Assembly (NCBI GenBank): GCA_944390285.1
Contig: CALXPN010000007.1
Location: forward strand, 1-58,777
From: an uncultured Clostridia bacterium
GTDB taxonomy: Bacteria; Bacillota; Clostridia; TANB77; CAG-508
Reading direction: 5' to 3'
DNA length: 58,777 bases
The first letter of the stretch is position 1, and the number at the start of each line of letters is the position of its first letter. Positions 1 to 9,238 of the stretch are shown here, piece by piece. The notes beneath the pieces are model-generated. The model was not told the origin of the DNA. It made no database searches and saw only the letters and a program-made list of their open reading frames with translations. The position numbers and the translations under genes were made by a program.

Positions 1-594
1 GAAAGAAATTTTGGAATGCCAAATCCAGAAAGTTATAGAAAAGGTATTAGATTTATGAAACAAGCAGAAAAATTTAAAAGACCTGTTATAACTTTTATAG
101 ATACAAAAGGAGCTTATCCAGGAATTGGAGCTGAAGAAAGAGGTCAAGGTGAGGCAATAGCAAGTTCTATGCTTGAAATGGCTAAATTAAAAGTTCCAAC
201 AATTGCAATAGTTATAGGTGAAGGTTCTAGTGGTGGTGCATTAGCTTTAGGGCTTGGAAATAAAGTTTTAATGCTTGAAAATGCAATTTATTCTATTCTT
301 TCACCAGAAGGATATGCAAGTATTTTATGGAAGGATTCGTCAAGAGTAAAAGAAGCAGCAGAAAAAATGAAACTTACAGCACATGATTTATATGATTTAA
401 AAGTTATTGATAAAATAATAAAAGAACCTCAAGAAATAAATGATGAGAACTTTCAAAAAGTAGCAAAGACCTTAAAAAAAGAAATTCAAAATATAATAAA
501 TGAAATGAAAGATATGTCTGAAGAAGAGATTGTAGAGGATAGATATCAAAAATTTAGAAACATGGGAGAATTTATAACAATAGATAAAAAATAA
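1..594 (+). CDS. accA: Acetyl-CoA carboxylase carboxyltransferase subunit alpha (3' part)
   Basis: This is the C-terminal part (197 codons visible) of AccA. With AccD it transfers the carboxyl group from carboxybiotin to acetyl-CoA, making malonyl-CoA for fatty acid synthesis. The frame is already open at base 1 ([15 protein letters not shown]), so the start lies outside the window. Family landmarks are RNFGMP, the stretch [15 protein letters not shown], the oxyanion-type loop [12 protein letters not shown] and [11 protein letters not shown]. fabI follows 83 bases downstream on the same strand, consistent with a fatty-acid synthesis cluster running in from the left. No terminator is visible between them. 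The identification is secure; only the missing 5' end is unknown. Confidence 0.95.
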   Translation, partial: ERNFGMPNPESYRKGIRFMKQAEKFKRPVITFIDTKGAYPGIGAEERGQGEAIASSMLEMAKLKVPTIAIVIGEGSSGGALALGLGNKVLMLENAIYSILSPEGYASILWKDSSRVKEAAEKMKLTAHDLYDLKVIDKIIKEPQEINDENFQKVAKTLKKEIQNIINEMKDMSEEEIVEDRYQKFRNMGEFITIDKK

Positions 595-677
595 AGTATT
601 GAAATATATAAATTATTTTTATAAAATATTTAAGTATTTTATTTTTAAAATAAATTTAAAAGATAGGAGAAAAGAAA

Positions 678-1451
678 ATGTTATTAAAAGGAAAAAAAAT
701 CTTAATAATGGGAATTAGAAACAAATGGAGCATAGCTTTTGGAATAGCTAAATCAGCTTATGAAAATGGAGCAGAACTTTTATTTACATATATGGGAGAA
801 GAAAATAAAGGTAAAATAGAAGAACTTATTTCAGAATTTAAAGGAAGTAAAGCATATGTTTTAAATGGTGCTTCTGAAGATGATCTTGTAAAAGAAGTTT
901 TTGAAAAAATAAAAGCTGAAAATGGAAAAATAGATGGAATAGTTCATGCAATTGCTCATGCTAATACAGAGGATTTACATCATGATTTCATTTTTACAAG
1001 CAAAGAAGGATATTCACATGCTTGTGATGTAAGTGCTTATTCATTTGTTTTAGTATCAAGAATGGCAAGAGAATTGGATATGCTAAATGAAAATGCAAGT
1101 TTAGTTACATTAACATACCATGGTTCAACTAAAGTTTTAGAAGGATATAATGTAATGGGAGTTGCAAAAGCTGCTTTAGAAGCAAGTGTAAGATATTTGG
1201 CAGAAAATTTAGGAAAAGATGGTATGAGAGTGAATGCAGTATCTGCTGGTCCAATAAAAACACTATCTGCAAAAGGAATAAAAGATTTTAATAGTATTTT
1301 AACAATAGTTGAAGAAAAAGCACCATTACATAGAAACGTTACAACTACAGAAGTTGGAAATGTTGCTACATTTTTATTAAGTCCAATGTCTAGTAGTATA
1401 ACAGGTCAAGTTATATATGCAGATAATGGATATAATATAATGGGAGTTTAG
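678..1451 (+). CDS. fabI: Enoyl-[acyl-carrier-protein] reductase (NADH), FabI
   Basis: FabI performs the last reductive step of each fatty-acid elongation cycle, converting enoyl-ACP to acyl-ACP. The protein is a 257-residue short-chain dehydrogenase fold of normal FabI length. It has an N-terminal nucleotide-binding region (GKKILIMGIRNKWSIAFGIA) and the FabI catalytic set: Tyr147 (TYHGS), Tyr157 and Lys164 in YNVMGVAK. The 3' part GPIKTLSAKGIKDF is also typical. AGGAGA precedes the ATG. It follows accA and probably ends the fatty-acid operon, because a large palindromic repeat lies directly downstream. FabI is the target of triclosan-type inhibitors in other bacteria (family knowledge). Confidence 0.95.
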   Translation: MLLKGKKILIMGIRNKWSIAFGIAKSAYENGAELLFTYMGEENKGKIEELISEFKGSKAYVLNGASEDDLVKEVFEKIKAENGKIDGIVHAIAHANTEDLHHDFIFTSKEGYSHACDVSAYSFVLVSRMARELDMLNENASLVTLTYHGSTKVLEGYNVMGVAKAALEASVRYLAENLGKDGMRVNAVSAGPIKTLSAKGIKDFNSILTIVEEKAPLHRNVTTTEVGNVATFLLSPMSSSITGQVIYADNGYNIMGV

Positions 1452-1485
1452 TCTTATAAATGGTTTAATATTTTACTGATAAATT

Positions 1486-1616
1486 AAACATAGTAATATA
1501 TAAATATTTTTTAAATACCTTGCTTGTCGCATCTTAAAAAGATGCTCCATATCGCACTCGTAAAACTCGTTTGGTCGCTAGCGCGGTATTTTAAATATTT
1601 ATATATTACTATGTTT
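1486..1616. repeat. Long palindromic intergenic element downstream of fabI
   Basis: Two AT-rich arms (1486-1519 and 1585-1616) are reverse complements except for a two-base length difference in a run of T/A. The ~65-base core is much more GC-rich. It holds a nested hairpin (GCATCTT aaa AAGATGC) and a palindrome CGCTAGCG. It has no long open frame. The layout (AT-rich stem around a GC-rich core) resembles the hairpin elements at 3194 and 37063, but the core sequence is different. It could be a nonautonomous mobile hairpin, a structured RNA or an elaborate terminator. Confidence 0.7.
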
Positions 1617-1653
1617 TTATGTTTATATAGTAAAAAAGTATTTTACATATGCT

Positions 1654-1682
1654 TTGTGAAAGACTAGCTTCTGTGATATAAT
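1654..1682 (+). promoter_or_regulatory. Sigma-A type promoter for the Pr6Pr-like gene
   Basis: TTGTGA at 1654-1659 is followed by a 17-base spacer and TATAAT at 1677-1682. The start codon lies 45 bases downstream, preceded by AAAGGAGG. This is a good match to the housekeeping consensus. Confidence 0.6.
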
Positions 1683-1726
1683 ATATATAGTAACCGGATG
1701 ACCAACTACAGAAAGGAGGTAGACTT

Positions 1727-2383
1727 ATGACTAAAAAGAGAATTTCTTTATGTTATAAGATCTTAACCTTATGCTCATTAATAACCGGAATCTCGATGAA
1801 TCTGATAAAAACAACTTCAGCCGTTTCTCTAATATCGTATTATACACTCCAAAGCAATAGCATATGTGCGATTACATTTATTTGGTTTGTGATTTTAGAG
1901 TTACGGAATAGCAAAAAGAAAGAGTATTACTATATAATAAAAGGTGCTATAATGATATGTATTCTGATAACGGCTATTGTATACAGAATAGCATTAGCAC
2001 CAAATGGTTTTGAAATGGGAGCACTGGAGACTTCGATAAGTAATAAACAATTAGCGAATTTTCTAGTACATACTCTTTCACCATTATTAGTAATACTAGA
2101 TTATTTCCTTTTTGATGAAAAAGGAAAATTTAAGAAGTTTTACCCTATTATATGGATTCTTTTACCACTAGGCTATATTCCTTATGTGTATATATACAGT
2201 TTTAGTGGCGGAAGATTTTATAGCATAGGAGGGTCTAGAGAATTTGGTTATAAGTTTCTAGACTATCATATGATAGGATATGCTGGTGTTTTTATTTCAG
2301 TGATAATAATTACACTAGTAATATTAGGTGTATCCTATCTTCTAGTAATATTCGATTATTTAATGGGCAAGAGAAGGCAATAA
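1727..2383 (+). CDS. Pr6Pr-like six-helix membrane protein
   Basis: This 218-residue integral membrane protein has about six hydrophobic segments. It resembles the Pr6Pr (FAR-17a/AIG1-like) family by layout, notably YYTLQSNSICAITFIW near the start and FLVHTLSPLLVILDY in the middle. Its biochemical role is not established, so only the family call is offered. It has its own promoter (1654-1682), an AAAGGAGG ribosome site and a strong terminator, so it is a stand-alone unit. Its base and codon use is less AT-rich than its neighbours (ACC, TCG, CTG, and CGG at 1904-1906 read in frame as Arg). It also sits between two repeat elements. Recent acquisition is therefore likely (inference). Confidence 0.7.
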   Translation: MTKKRISLCYKILTLCSLITGISMNLIKTTSAVSLISYYTLQSNSICAITFIWFVILELRNSKKKEYYYIIKGAIMICILITAIVYRIALAPNGFEMGALETSISNKQLANFLVHTLSPLLVILDYFLFDEKGKFKKFYPIIWILLPLGYIPYVYIYSFSGGRFYSIGGSREFGYKFLDYHMIGYAGVFISVIIITLVILGVSYLLVIFDYLMGKRRQ

Positions 2384-2391
2384 GCCTTAAA

Positions 2392-2428
2392 AAATCGCAC
2401 ATAACTTTGGTTGTGTGCGATTTTTTTT
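2392..2428 (+). terminator. Rho-independent terminator after the Pr6Pr-like gene
   Basis: AAATCGCACA pairs with TGTGCGATTT (2414-2423), followed by a T run. A-rich sequence on the left side means it can also serve the convergent gene ending at 2444. Confidence 0.9.
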
Positions 2429-2443
2429 AAAATCAATATATTT

Positions 2444-3025
2444 TTATAATATAGGACGTTGAATATCTTCATCTGTAACTATATCAAATTCATAATTTAA
2501 AATAATTTCAGAATTTGTATCTTGAGTATTATTTACTATACGTTCTAAATTAAAGTTATCTTTATTATAATAATATTCTAAAACACCAGAATTATCATTT
2601 AGTAAATAAGTATTATTTACTTTTTTTATATATTTTGCTAAATAATTATTTAATAAATTAAAATTAATGTTTAAAGAATCTATTAATTCTTGATTAAAAT
2701 CATCTGATTCAGATGGTTCCTCAAAAAAGTATAAAGTTTTAGTTTCTCCATTATTTTCATTTTTATAGCTTGTGCTTTGTAAAGCATTATTAGAATCATA
2801 TGTATCTATCTTATATACACCATCTTTGTGATAAATTTTATTGACAGTATTTAACTCAGAATGTATATATGTTTTTTCTTCTATATATACATTTTGACTT
2901 GAAAAAATTTCTTGATTTTTATGAGTTATATTATTAATAATAGTTGAATTTCTAATAAAATTAATAATAAAAATCAGTAAACAAATTACTAGAATAATTA
3001 ATAAAATAATTTTAATTTTTTTCAT
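2444..3025 (-). CDS. Membrane-anchored extracytoplasmic protein of unknown function
   Basis: The protein has 193 residues. An N-terminal hydrophobic segment (about residues 5-25, KIILLIILVICLLIFIINF) follows two lysines and no lipobox cysteine is present, so it is probably an uncleaved anchor. The remaining ~165 residues are hydrophilic and rich in Asn, Tyr and Glu, consistent with an extracytoplasmic beta-rich domain. I do not recognise the family. The start is supported by AGGAGATA just upstream. It is transcribed alone, convergent with the Pr6Pr-like gene, and ends at the shared bidirectional terminator. A LolA-like or DUF-type lipid-facing fold is possible but not shown. Confidence 0.65.
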   Translation of the reverse strand: MKKIKIILLIILVICLLIFIINFIRNSTIINNITHKNQEIFSSQNVYIEEKTYIHSELNTVNKIYHKDGVYKIDTYDSNNALQSTSYKNENNGETKTLYFFEEPSESDDFNQELIDSLNINFNLLNNYLAKYIKKVNNTYLLNDNSGVLEYYYNKDNFNLERIVNNTQDTNSEIILNYEFDIVTDEDIQRPIL

Positions 3026-3193
3026 ATACTTATCTCCTTATGTTTTTATATGGAGAGATAATAGAAATTATTATTTCTCCCAAAATAAGTTTATCATAAC
3101 TATATTTTTTTTTCAAATAAAATCATCAAAATGTTTGTCTAATATAATTTTCAAAACAATAAAAACAGTTAATATACGACTTTTTAATTTATG

Positions 3194-3378
3194 AATTCCT
3201 ATATTATAAAAATATGAAAATATTGGATGGAAAGTGGTTTGAAATTAGAAATTCTTAAATAAAATTTGCTAGGGAATCTCAAGCTTGTTCTTGAGGGCGC
3301 TGGCAAGTTTTGTTTTAGAATTTCTGTGAAAACCAGCTTGACCGTAAATATTTGAAATATTTTTATAATATAGGAATT
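3194..3378. repeat. Dispersed hairpin element, copy 1 (185 bp)
   Basis: Perfect 22-base terminal inverted arms lie at 3194-3215 and 3357-3378. The core contains a nested hairpin (CTCAAG...CTTGAG) next to GGGCGCTGGCAAG. The core from about 3228 to 3315 matches the reverse complement of 37130-37215 with only scattered differences. The arms differ in sequence from those of copy 2 but remain perfectly self-complementary. This explains most of the 3026-3474 gap, in which no gene is seen. A short minus-strand open frame inside it is not credible as a gene. Confidence 0.85.
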
Positions 3379-3474
3379 ATTATTTAACATACAGAAAAAT
3401 TAAAATACTTGTGTATTCATCAATGTTATGATAATATGCTAATAGTTAATAAATGAAAGAAAGGGGATAATTTT

Positions 3475-5014
3475 GTGAAATACAAATATAACAAATACAA
3501 AAGAGTAATAGCAAGTAGATTAATAATACTTTTTATTGCAGTAATATTTCAATTATTTTGGATTATAGAAATTTTGTCTTTATTATCTTCACCACATGCT
3601 ATAGGATTAAATATAGCTCTTCATATTCTTGCTTTTTTATTTGTTTTATATGTAGCATCACAAAGAAATGAGAGTTCATATAAAATTTTATGGTTAATAA
3701 TAATTTTAACACTTCCCGTATTTGGAACTATTATGTATCTTTTATGGGGAGACAAGAAAACTAGTAAACCATTAGATGTTAGATTAAAAAAATCTAAAAA
3801 AACAATACCTATTACATTAAAACAAGATAATAAAATTTATGAAGAAATAAAAAAAGATGATGCTCATTTAGCACAAAATTTTGCTTATATAGAAAGAAAA
3901 ACAGGTTTTCCAGTTTATAGAAATGAAAATACAGAATATTATCCAATAGGAGAAAAAATGTATGAGTCTATTTTGAAAGAATTAGAAAAAGCTAAAAAAT
4001 TTATATATATAGAAAGTTTCATAATTGCAGAAGGTAAGTTTTGGAACTCAATGTTAGAAATAATGGAAAGAAAGGCAAAACAAGGAGTAAATATTAGAAT
4101 TATATATGATGATTTTGGAAGTCTTACAACACTTCCTAGAAAATATTCATATATACTTTCAAAAAAAGGAATTAAATGTATAGAATTTAATCCTATAAAA
4201 TTGTTTTTATCTGGTACATTAAATTGTAGAGATCATAGAAAAATATTAATAATAGATGGAATTACAGCCTTTAGTGGTGGAATAAATTTTGCAGATGAAT
4301 ATATTAATGAATATGAGAAATATGGACATTGGAAAGATGTAGGATTTAAAACTACAGGTAAAGTTGTTCAAAGTTATACATATATGTTTATAGAATTTTG
4401 GAACGCATTTTCAAAAGATAAAATTTCTAAAAATATTGTAGAAGAAAATAAGAATGAGAGTAAATCTAATGGTTATATTCAAGCATTTTATGATTCTCCT
4501 ACAAATCCAGATGCAATTAGTAATGATTTATATACAGATTTACTATCTCAAGCTACAGAATATGCCTGGTTTTGTACACCATATTTAGCACTTGGAGATA
4601 ATTTGAAAGAATCTTTTATAAGAGCTGCTAAAAGAGGTGTAGACGTTAGAATTTATATGCCTGGAATTCCAGATAAACCAGTAATATATAGATTATCTAG
4701 AAGTTATTATGGTCAATTATTATCTGCTGGAGTAAAAATATATGAATATAAACCAGGATTTTTACATTCGAAGACAGTATTAATAGATGATGAGATTAGT
4801 ACACTTCGGTTCTGTAAATTTAGATTTTAGAAGTCTTTTCTTGCATTTTGAATGTAATACTCTTTTTTACAAAGTTCCTGCAATTTTTGATATAAAAGCA
4901 GATATTTTAGAAATGCAAAATAAATGTAGAAAAGTAGAAATGAAAAATACAAAATTAGGAATACTATATAGAATAGTAAATGGAGTTTTAAGAATTTTTG
5001 CACCACTTGCTTAA
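3475..5014 (+). CDS. cls: Cardiolipin synthase, split by an extra C at an in-frame CGG
   Basis: This is a membrane phospholipase-D superfamily enzyme that condenses two phosphatidylglycerols into cardiolipin. Translation starts at GTG 3475 after AAAGGGG. Two N-terminal membrane helices are followed by a first HKD motif (DHRKILIIDG) and a second one (HSKTVLIDDE). The frame then meets CGG at 4807-4809 and stops at 4828. Skipping C4807 continues as TLGSVNLDFRSLFLHFE, the expected family sequence, to a stop at 5012-5014. The rejoined product is 512 residues, normal for the family. Either the ribosome shifts +1 at CGG, the gene is newly broken, or the extra base is an error. Four other genes here carry the same lesion. 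Annotating two separate genes would be wrong. Confidence 0.85.
4807..4810 (+). other. Extra-C / CGG +1 frameshift site (cls)
   Basis: The codons are ACA CTT then CGG (4807-4809) in the upstream frame. Dropping C4807 gives ACA CTT GGT TCT, reading Thr-Leu-Gly-Ser as the family requires. Confidence 0.8.
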
Positions 5015-5039
5015 AATTTAGATGAAAGGACATTATATT

Positions 5040-5606
5040 ATGAAAACAGAAAAAGAAAAAATGTTAGATGGAGAAATTTATAATGCAAATTATGATGAGT
5101 TTTTAATAAAAGAAAGAACTAAGGCAAAAGATTTATGTTTTGAATATAATAAATTGAAACCATCAAATGAAAGTGAAAGAAAAAGAATTTTAAAAGAAAT
5201 TTTAGGAAAAACTAAAGAAAATTTTTTGATAGAACAACCATTTATATGTGATTATGGATATAATATAGAAATAGGAGAAAATTTTTATTCAAATCATAAC
5301 TTAGTAATATTAGATGCAAATAAAGTAAAATTTGGTAATAATGTATTTATTGGTCCAAATTGTGGTTTTTATACTGCTGGACATCCATTAGATGTAAAAA
5401 TGAGAAATCAAGGATTAGAATATGCAAAATCTATTGAAATAGGAAATAATGTTTGGTTTGGAGGAAATGTTATAGTGCTTCCTGGAGTGAAAATAGGAAA
5501 TAATTGTGTAATAGGTGCAGGAAGTGTTGTTACAAAAGATATACCAGATAATGTTTTAGCTTTTGGTAATCCTTGCAAAATTTACAAAAATATTGAAAAC
5601 AATTAG
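5040..5606 (+). CDS. maa: Maltose O-acetyltransferase-like hexapeptide acetyltransferase
   Basis: The product is a 188-residue left-handed beta-helix acetyltransferase of the maltose/galactoside acetyltransferase type, which uses acetyl-CoA to acetylate sugar hydroxyls. The N-terminal maltose-acetyltransferase domain (KTEKEKMLDGEIYNANYDE) is followed by hexapeptide repeats from about residue 70. A catalytic-type His lies in YTAGHPLD. The C-terminal turn GAGSVVTKDIPDNVLAFGNP closes the helix. The start at 5040 is preferred over the in-frame ATG at 5022, because AAAGGA in between is well placed as its ribosome site. It is only 25 bases after the cls stop, so co-transcription is likely. The substrate is inferred from family only. 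Confidence 0.85.
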   Translation: MKTEKEKMLDGEIYNANYDEFLIKERTKAKDLCFEYNKLKPSNESERKRILKEILGKTKENFLIEQPFICDYGYNIEIGENFYSNHNLVILDANKVKFGNNVFIGPNCGFYTAGHPLDVKMRNQGLEYAKSIEIGNNVWFGGNVIVLPGVKIGNNCVIGAGSVVTKDIPDNVLAFGNPCKIYKNIENN

Positions 5607-5754
5607 TAATCATTTCTTTATACAAATTAAAAATTCGTAATTATATTTTTATAAATTTTAATAAAATTATTGAAAAAATTTTTTATTAACAATATAATGA
5701 ATTTAAATTAGGAAAGTTTTTAATAAATACAATTAAATAGAGGGAGAGTGTAGT

Positions 5755-8364
5755 ATGGATAAAGAATACAAAATAGTTGATAACTTAGAAACTTTACAAG
5801 AAACAATTGCTAGAGTAAAAGAGGCTCAAGCAAAATTCGCAAAATTTTCGCAAGAAGAAGTAGACAAGATATTTTTAGCAGCTGCAATTGCCGCAAACCA
5901 AGCCAGAATACCTTTAGCTAAAATGGCTGTAGAAGAGACAGGAATGGGGGTTGTGGAAGATAAGGTTATAAAAAACCATTATGCAGCAGAATATATTTAT
6001 AATAAATATAAAAATGAAAAAACTTGTGGTGTTATTGAAGAAGATAACTCATATGGCATAAAAAAAATTGCAGAACCAATTGGACTAATTGCAGCAGTAA
6101 TACCAACAACAAATCCAACATCAACAGCTATTTTCAAAACATTAATTTGCCTAAAAACTAGAAATGGTATTATTATTAGTCCTCATCCAAGAGCTAAAAA
6201 ATCTACAATAGAAGCTGCAAAAATTGTTTTAGAAGCAGCAGTAAAAGCAGGAGCACCAGAAGGTATAATTGGATGGATAGATGTACCATCTCTAGAACTT
6301 ACAAATACTTTAATGCAAAGTTCAGATACAATCTTAGCTACTGGTGGACCTGGAATGGTAAAATCAGCATATTCTAGTGGTAAACCAGCTTTAGGTGTTG
6401 GTGCTGGAAATACACCAGCAGTTATAGATGAATCAGCAGATATTGTTTTAGCTGTAAATTCAATTATTCATTCAAAAACATTTGATAATGGTATGATTTG
6501 TGCATCAGAACAATCTGTTATAGTATCAGATAAAATATATGATAATGTAAAAGAAGAATTTATAAAAAGAGGATGCTATTTCTTAAATAATGAAGAACTA
6601 GAAAAAGTGAGAAAAACTATAATTATAAATGGAGCTTTAAATGCTAAAATAGTAGGACAAAAAGCTTGTACTATAGCAGATTTAGCAGGTGTAAATGTTC
6701 CAGAAAATACAAAGATTTTAATAGGTGAAGTAGAAAGTGTTGATCTTTCAGAAGAATTTGCACATGAGAAACTATCTCCTGTTTTAGCTATGTATAAATC
6801 AAATAGTTTTGAAGATGCAATAAGTAAAGCTACTCATTTAATAGATGATGGAGGGCTTGGACATACCTCTTCATTATATGTAGATACAGTTACACAAAAA
6901 GATAAAATTGAACAATTTTATAAGAGTATGAGAACATGTAGAGTTTTAATAAATACACCTTCATCTCAAGGTGGTATAGGTGATTTATATAATTTCAAAC
7001 TTGCTCCATCATTAACACTTGGTTGTGGTTCTTGGGGTGGAAACTCAGTATCAGAAAATGTAGGAGTAAAACATTTATTAAATATCAAAACAGTAGCTGA
7101 AAGGAGAGAAAATATGCTTTGGTTTAGAGCACCTGAAAAGGTATATATTAAAAGAGGTTGTTTACCAGTAGCTTTAGAAGAATTAAAATATGTAATGAAT
7201 AAAAAGAAAGTATTTATAGTAACAGATACATTCTTATTTGAAAATGGTTATACAAAATGTATAACAGATAAATTAGATGAGCTTGGGATTGCTCATACAA
7301 CATTTTCAAATGTTACTCCAGACCCAACTTTAGAATGCAGTATAGAAGGTACAAAAGCAATGAATGAATTTAAACCAGATTGCATTATAGCAGTAGGTGG
7401 TGGTTCTGCAATGGATGCTGGTAAAATAATGTGGGTAATGTATGAACATCCAGAAGTAGATTTTATGGATATGGCAATGAGATTCATGGATATTAGAAAA
7501 AGAGTTTATACATTTCCTAAAATGGGAGAAAAGGCTTATTTTATTGCTGTTCCTACTTCTGCTGGTACTGGTTCAGAAGTAACACCATTTGCAGTTATTA
7601 CAGACCAAAGAACAGGAACAAAATATCCTTTAGCTGATTATGAATTAATGCCAAAAATGGCTATAGTTGATTGTAATATGATGATGAATGCACCAAAAGG
7701 TTTAACTTCTGCTTCTGGTATAGATGCTGTAACACATGCATTAGAAGCATATGCTTCAATGATGGCAACAGAATATACAGATGGTTTAGCAAAAGAGAGT
7801 TTAAAAAATATATTTAAATATTTGCCTAGAGCATATGAAAATGGTGCAAATGACCCAGAAGCAAGAGAAAAAATGGCAAATGCAGCTACTATGGCTGGTA
7901 TGGCTTTTGCAAATGCATTTTTAGGAGTTTGCCATTCAATGGCACATAAATTAGGAGCTTTTCATCATTTACCACATGGTGTTGCAAATGCATTAATGAT
8001 AAATTATGTATTAAGATTTAATGCAGAAGAAGTACCACCTAAAATGGGAACATTTCCACAATATGATCATCCACATACTTTGAGAAGATATGCAGAAGTA
8101 GCAGAAAGTTTAGGAATTGGTGGAAAAGATGATCAAGAAAGCTTAGAAAACTTAATAAATGCAATAGAAGAATTAAAGGAAAAAATAGGAATTAAGAAAA
8201 CAATAAAAGATTATGGAATAAAGGAAGAAGACTTTTTAGCAACATTAGATGAAATGACACAGCAAGCTTTTGATGATCAATGTACAGGAGCAAATCCAAG
8301 ATATCCTCTTATGAGTGAAATAAAAGATATGTATTTAAAAGCTTATTATGGAGGTGAAAGATAA
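5755..8364 (+). CDS. adhE: Bifunctional acetaldehyde-CoA/alcohol dehydrogenase AdhE
   Basis: AdhE reduces acetyl-CoA to acetaldehyde and then to ethanol, regenerating NAD in anaerobes. The 869-residue length is standard. The N-terminal aldehyde dehydrogenase half has GVGAGNTPAVID and the catalytic Cys249 in NGMICASEQ. The C-terminal iron alcohol dehydrogenase half begins after residue ~450. It has GGGSAMDAGKIMW, the TSAGTGSEVTPF loop and metal-binding histidines in CHSMAHKLGAFHHLPHGVANA. AGGGAGAG precedes the ATG. The stop codon overlaps the next start by one base (TAATG), so the downstream kinase is translationally coupled. AdhE commonly forms spirosome filaments; nothing in the sequence argues against that. 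Confidence 0.97.
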   Translation: MDKEYKIVDNLETLQETIARVKEAQAKFAKFSQEEVDKIFLAAAIAANQARIPLAKMAVEETGMGVVEDKVIKNHYAAEYIYNKYKNEKTCGVIEEDNSYGIKKIAEPIGLIAAVIPTTNPTSTAIFKTLICLKTRNGIIISPHPRAKKSTIEAAKIVLEAAVKAGAPEGIIGWIDVPSLELTNTLMQSSDTILATGGPGMVKSAYSSGKPALGVGAGNTPAVIDESADIVLAVNSIIHSKTFDNGMICASEQSVIVSDKIYDNVKEEFIKRGCYFLNNEELEKVRKTIIINGALNAKIVGQKACTIADLAGVNVPENTKILIGEVESVDLSEEFAHEKLSPVLAMYKSNSFEDAISKATHLIDDGGLGHTSSLYVDTVTQKDKIEQFYKSMRTCRVLINTPSSQGGIGDLYNFKLAPSLTLGCGSWGGNSVSENVGVKHLLNIKTVAERRENMLWFRAPEKVYIKRGCLPVALEELKYVMNKKKVFIVTDTFLFENGYTKCITDKLDELGIAHTTFSNVTPDPTLECSIEGTKAMNEFKPDCIIAVGGGSAMDAGKIMWVMYEHPEVDFMDMAMRFMDIRKRVYTFPKMGEKAYFIAVPTSAGTGSEVTPFAVITDQRTGTKYPLADYELMPKMAIVDCNMMMNAPKGLTSASGIDAVTHALEAYASMMATEYTDGLAKESLKNIFKYLPRAYENGANDPEAREKMANAATMAGMAFANAFLGVCHSMAHKLGAFHHLPHGVANALMINYVLRFNAEEVPPKMGTFPQYDHPHTLRRYAEVAESLGIGGKDDQESLENLINAIEELKEKIGIKKTIKDYGIKEEDFLATLDEMTQQAFDDQCTGANPRYPLMSEIKDMYLKAYYGGER

Positions 8365-9125
8365 TGGAATTAAAATTGAATAATCCAATAATGGAAAGAA
8401 AAACAAAAACAGTTTATAAAGAAGATGGAAAAACTATAAAATTATTTGTTGAAAATTATTCCAAAGCAGATATTTTAAATGAAGCTTTAAATCAAGCAAG
8501 AGTTGAAGAAGGAACTACTTTGAATGTTCCAAAACTTATAGCTGTTGCAAAAGTTGGAGAAAGATGGGCATTGGTTTCAGAACATATAGAAGGGAAACCA
8601 CTTGATGAATTAATGAAAGAAAATCCTGAAAAGGAAGATGAATATTTAAATCGATTTATAGATATTCAATTAAAAATATTATCAAATACAGTACCTTTAT
8701 TAAATATAATGAAAGAAAAATATAAAAGACAAATAAATTCAGATAAAAGCTTAAATGATAATATAAGATATGAACTATTACAAAGATTAGATGGTATGAA
8801 AGATCATTTTAAATTATGTCATGGAGATTTTAATCCAAGTAATGTAATAATAAAAGAAGATGGTACAGCTTATGTAATAGATTGGGCACATGTAACACAA
8901 GGAAATGCATCATCAGATGCTGCAAGAACATATCTACTTTTCTCAATAGATGGAAAAACTGAAGTTGCTGAAAAATATTTAAATCTTTTCTCTGAAAAAA
9001 GTGGAATTGAGAAAACAAATATACAAAGATGGATTTCTATTGTAGCAGCAGCACAAAAAGCAAAAGGTATACCAGAAGAACAAGAATTTTTAAATAAATG
9101 GATTGATGTAGTAGATTATCAATAA
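8364..9125 (+). CDS. APH-fold small-molecule kinase (aminoglycoside phosphotransferase family)
   Basis: This 253-residue protein belongs to the APH/choline kinase superfamily. The catalytic loop is HGDFNPSNVI (His153, Asp155, Asn160) and the metal-binding Asp lies in VIDWAHVTQGN about 20 residues later. The N-terminal lobe contains the nucleotide-binding strands (ERKTKTVYKEDGKTIKLF). The sequence resembles the TIGR02172-type group of unknown substrate. It overlaps the adhE stop by one base and ends at a terminator, so it belongs to the adhE transcript. That coupling suggests a metabolic rather than resistance role (inference). An antibiotic substrate cannot be excluded. Confidence 0.8.
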   Translation: MELKLNNPIMERKTKTVYKEDGKTIKLFVENYSKADILNEALNQARVEEGTTLNVPKLIAVAKVGERWALVSEHIEGKPLDELMKENPEKEDEYLNRFIDIQLKILSNTVPLLNIMKEKYKRQINSDKSLNDNIRYELLQRLDGMKDHFKLCHGDFNPSNVIIKEDGTAYVIDWAHVTQGNASSDAARTYLLFSIDGKTEVAEKYLNLFSEKSGIEKTNIQRWISIVAAAQKAKGIPEEQEFLNKWIDVVDYQ

Positions 9126-9129
9126 TAGT

Positions 9130-9176
9130 TAAAGGTAGACAATATGATTTAAAATAAGTATTGTCTACCTTTTTTA
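9130..9176 (+). terminator. Rho-independent terminator of the adhE unit
   Basis: AAAGGTAGACAAT pairs with ATTGTCTACCTTT across a short AT loop, followed by a T run. Confidence 0.85.
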
Positions 9177-9238
9177 TGTAAGTTTATCATAACAATTTTA
9201 AAAATACATATATTAATAATATCGTTAAGAGGAGAAAA

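Noticed and set aside
3199..3390. A 63-codon minus-strand open frame in the hairpin element
   Set aside because: It lies wholly inside the palindromic repeat, has no ribosome site and is explained by the repeat.
4787..5014. A separate small gene downstream of cls
   Set aside because: Its sequence is the expected C-terminus of cardiolipin synthase in the next frame; it is the same gene broken by one base.
8364..9125. An aminoglycoside resistance gene
   Set aside because: The fold is APH-like, but the coupling with adhE and the TIGR02172-like pattern do not support a resistance call.
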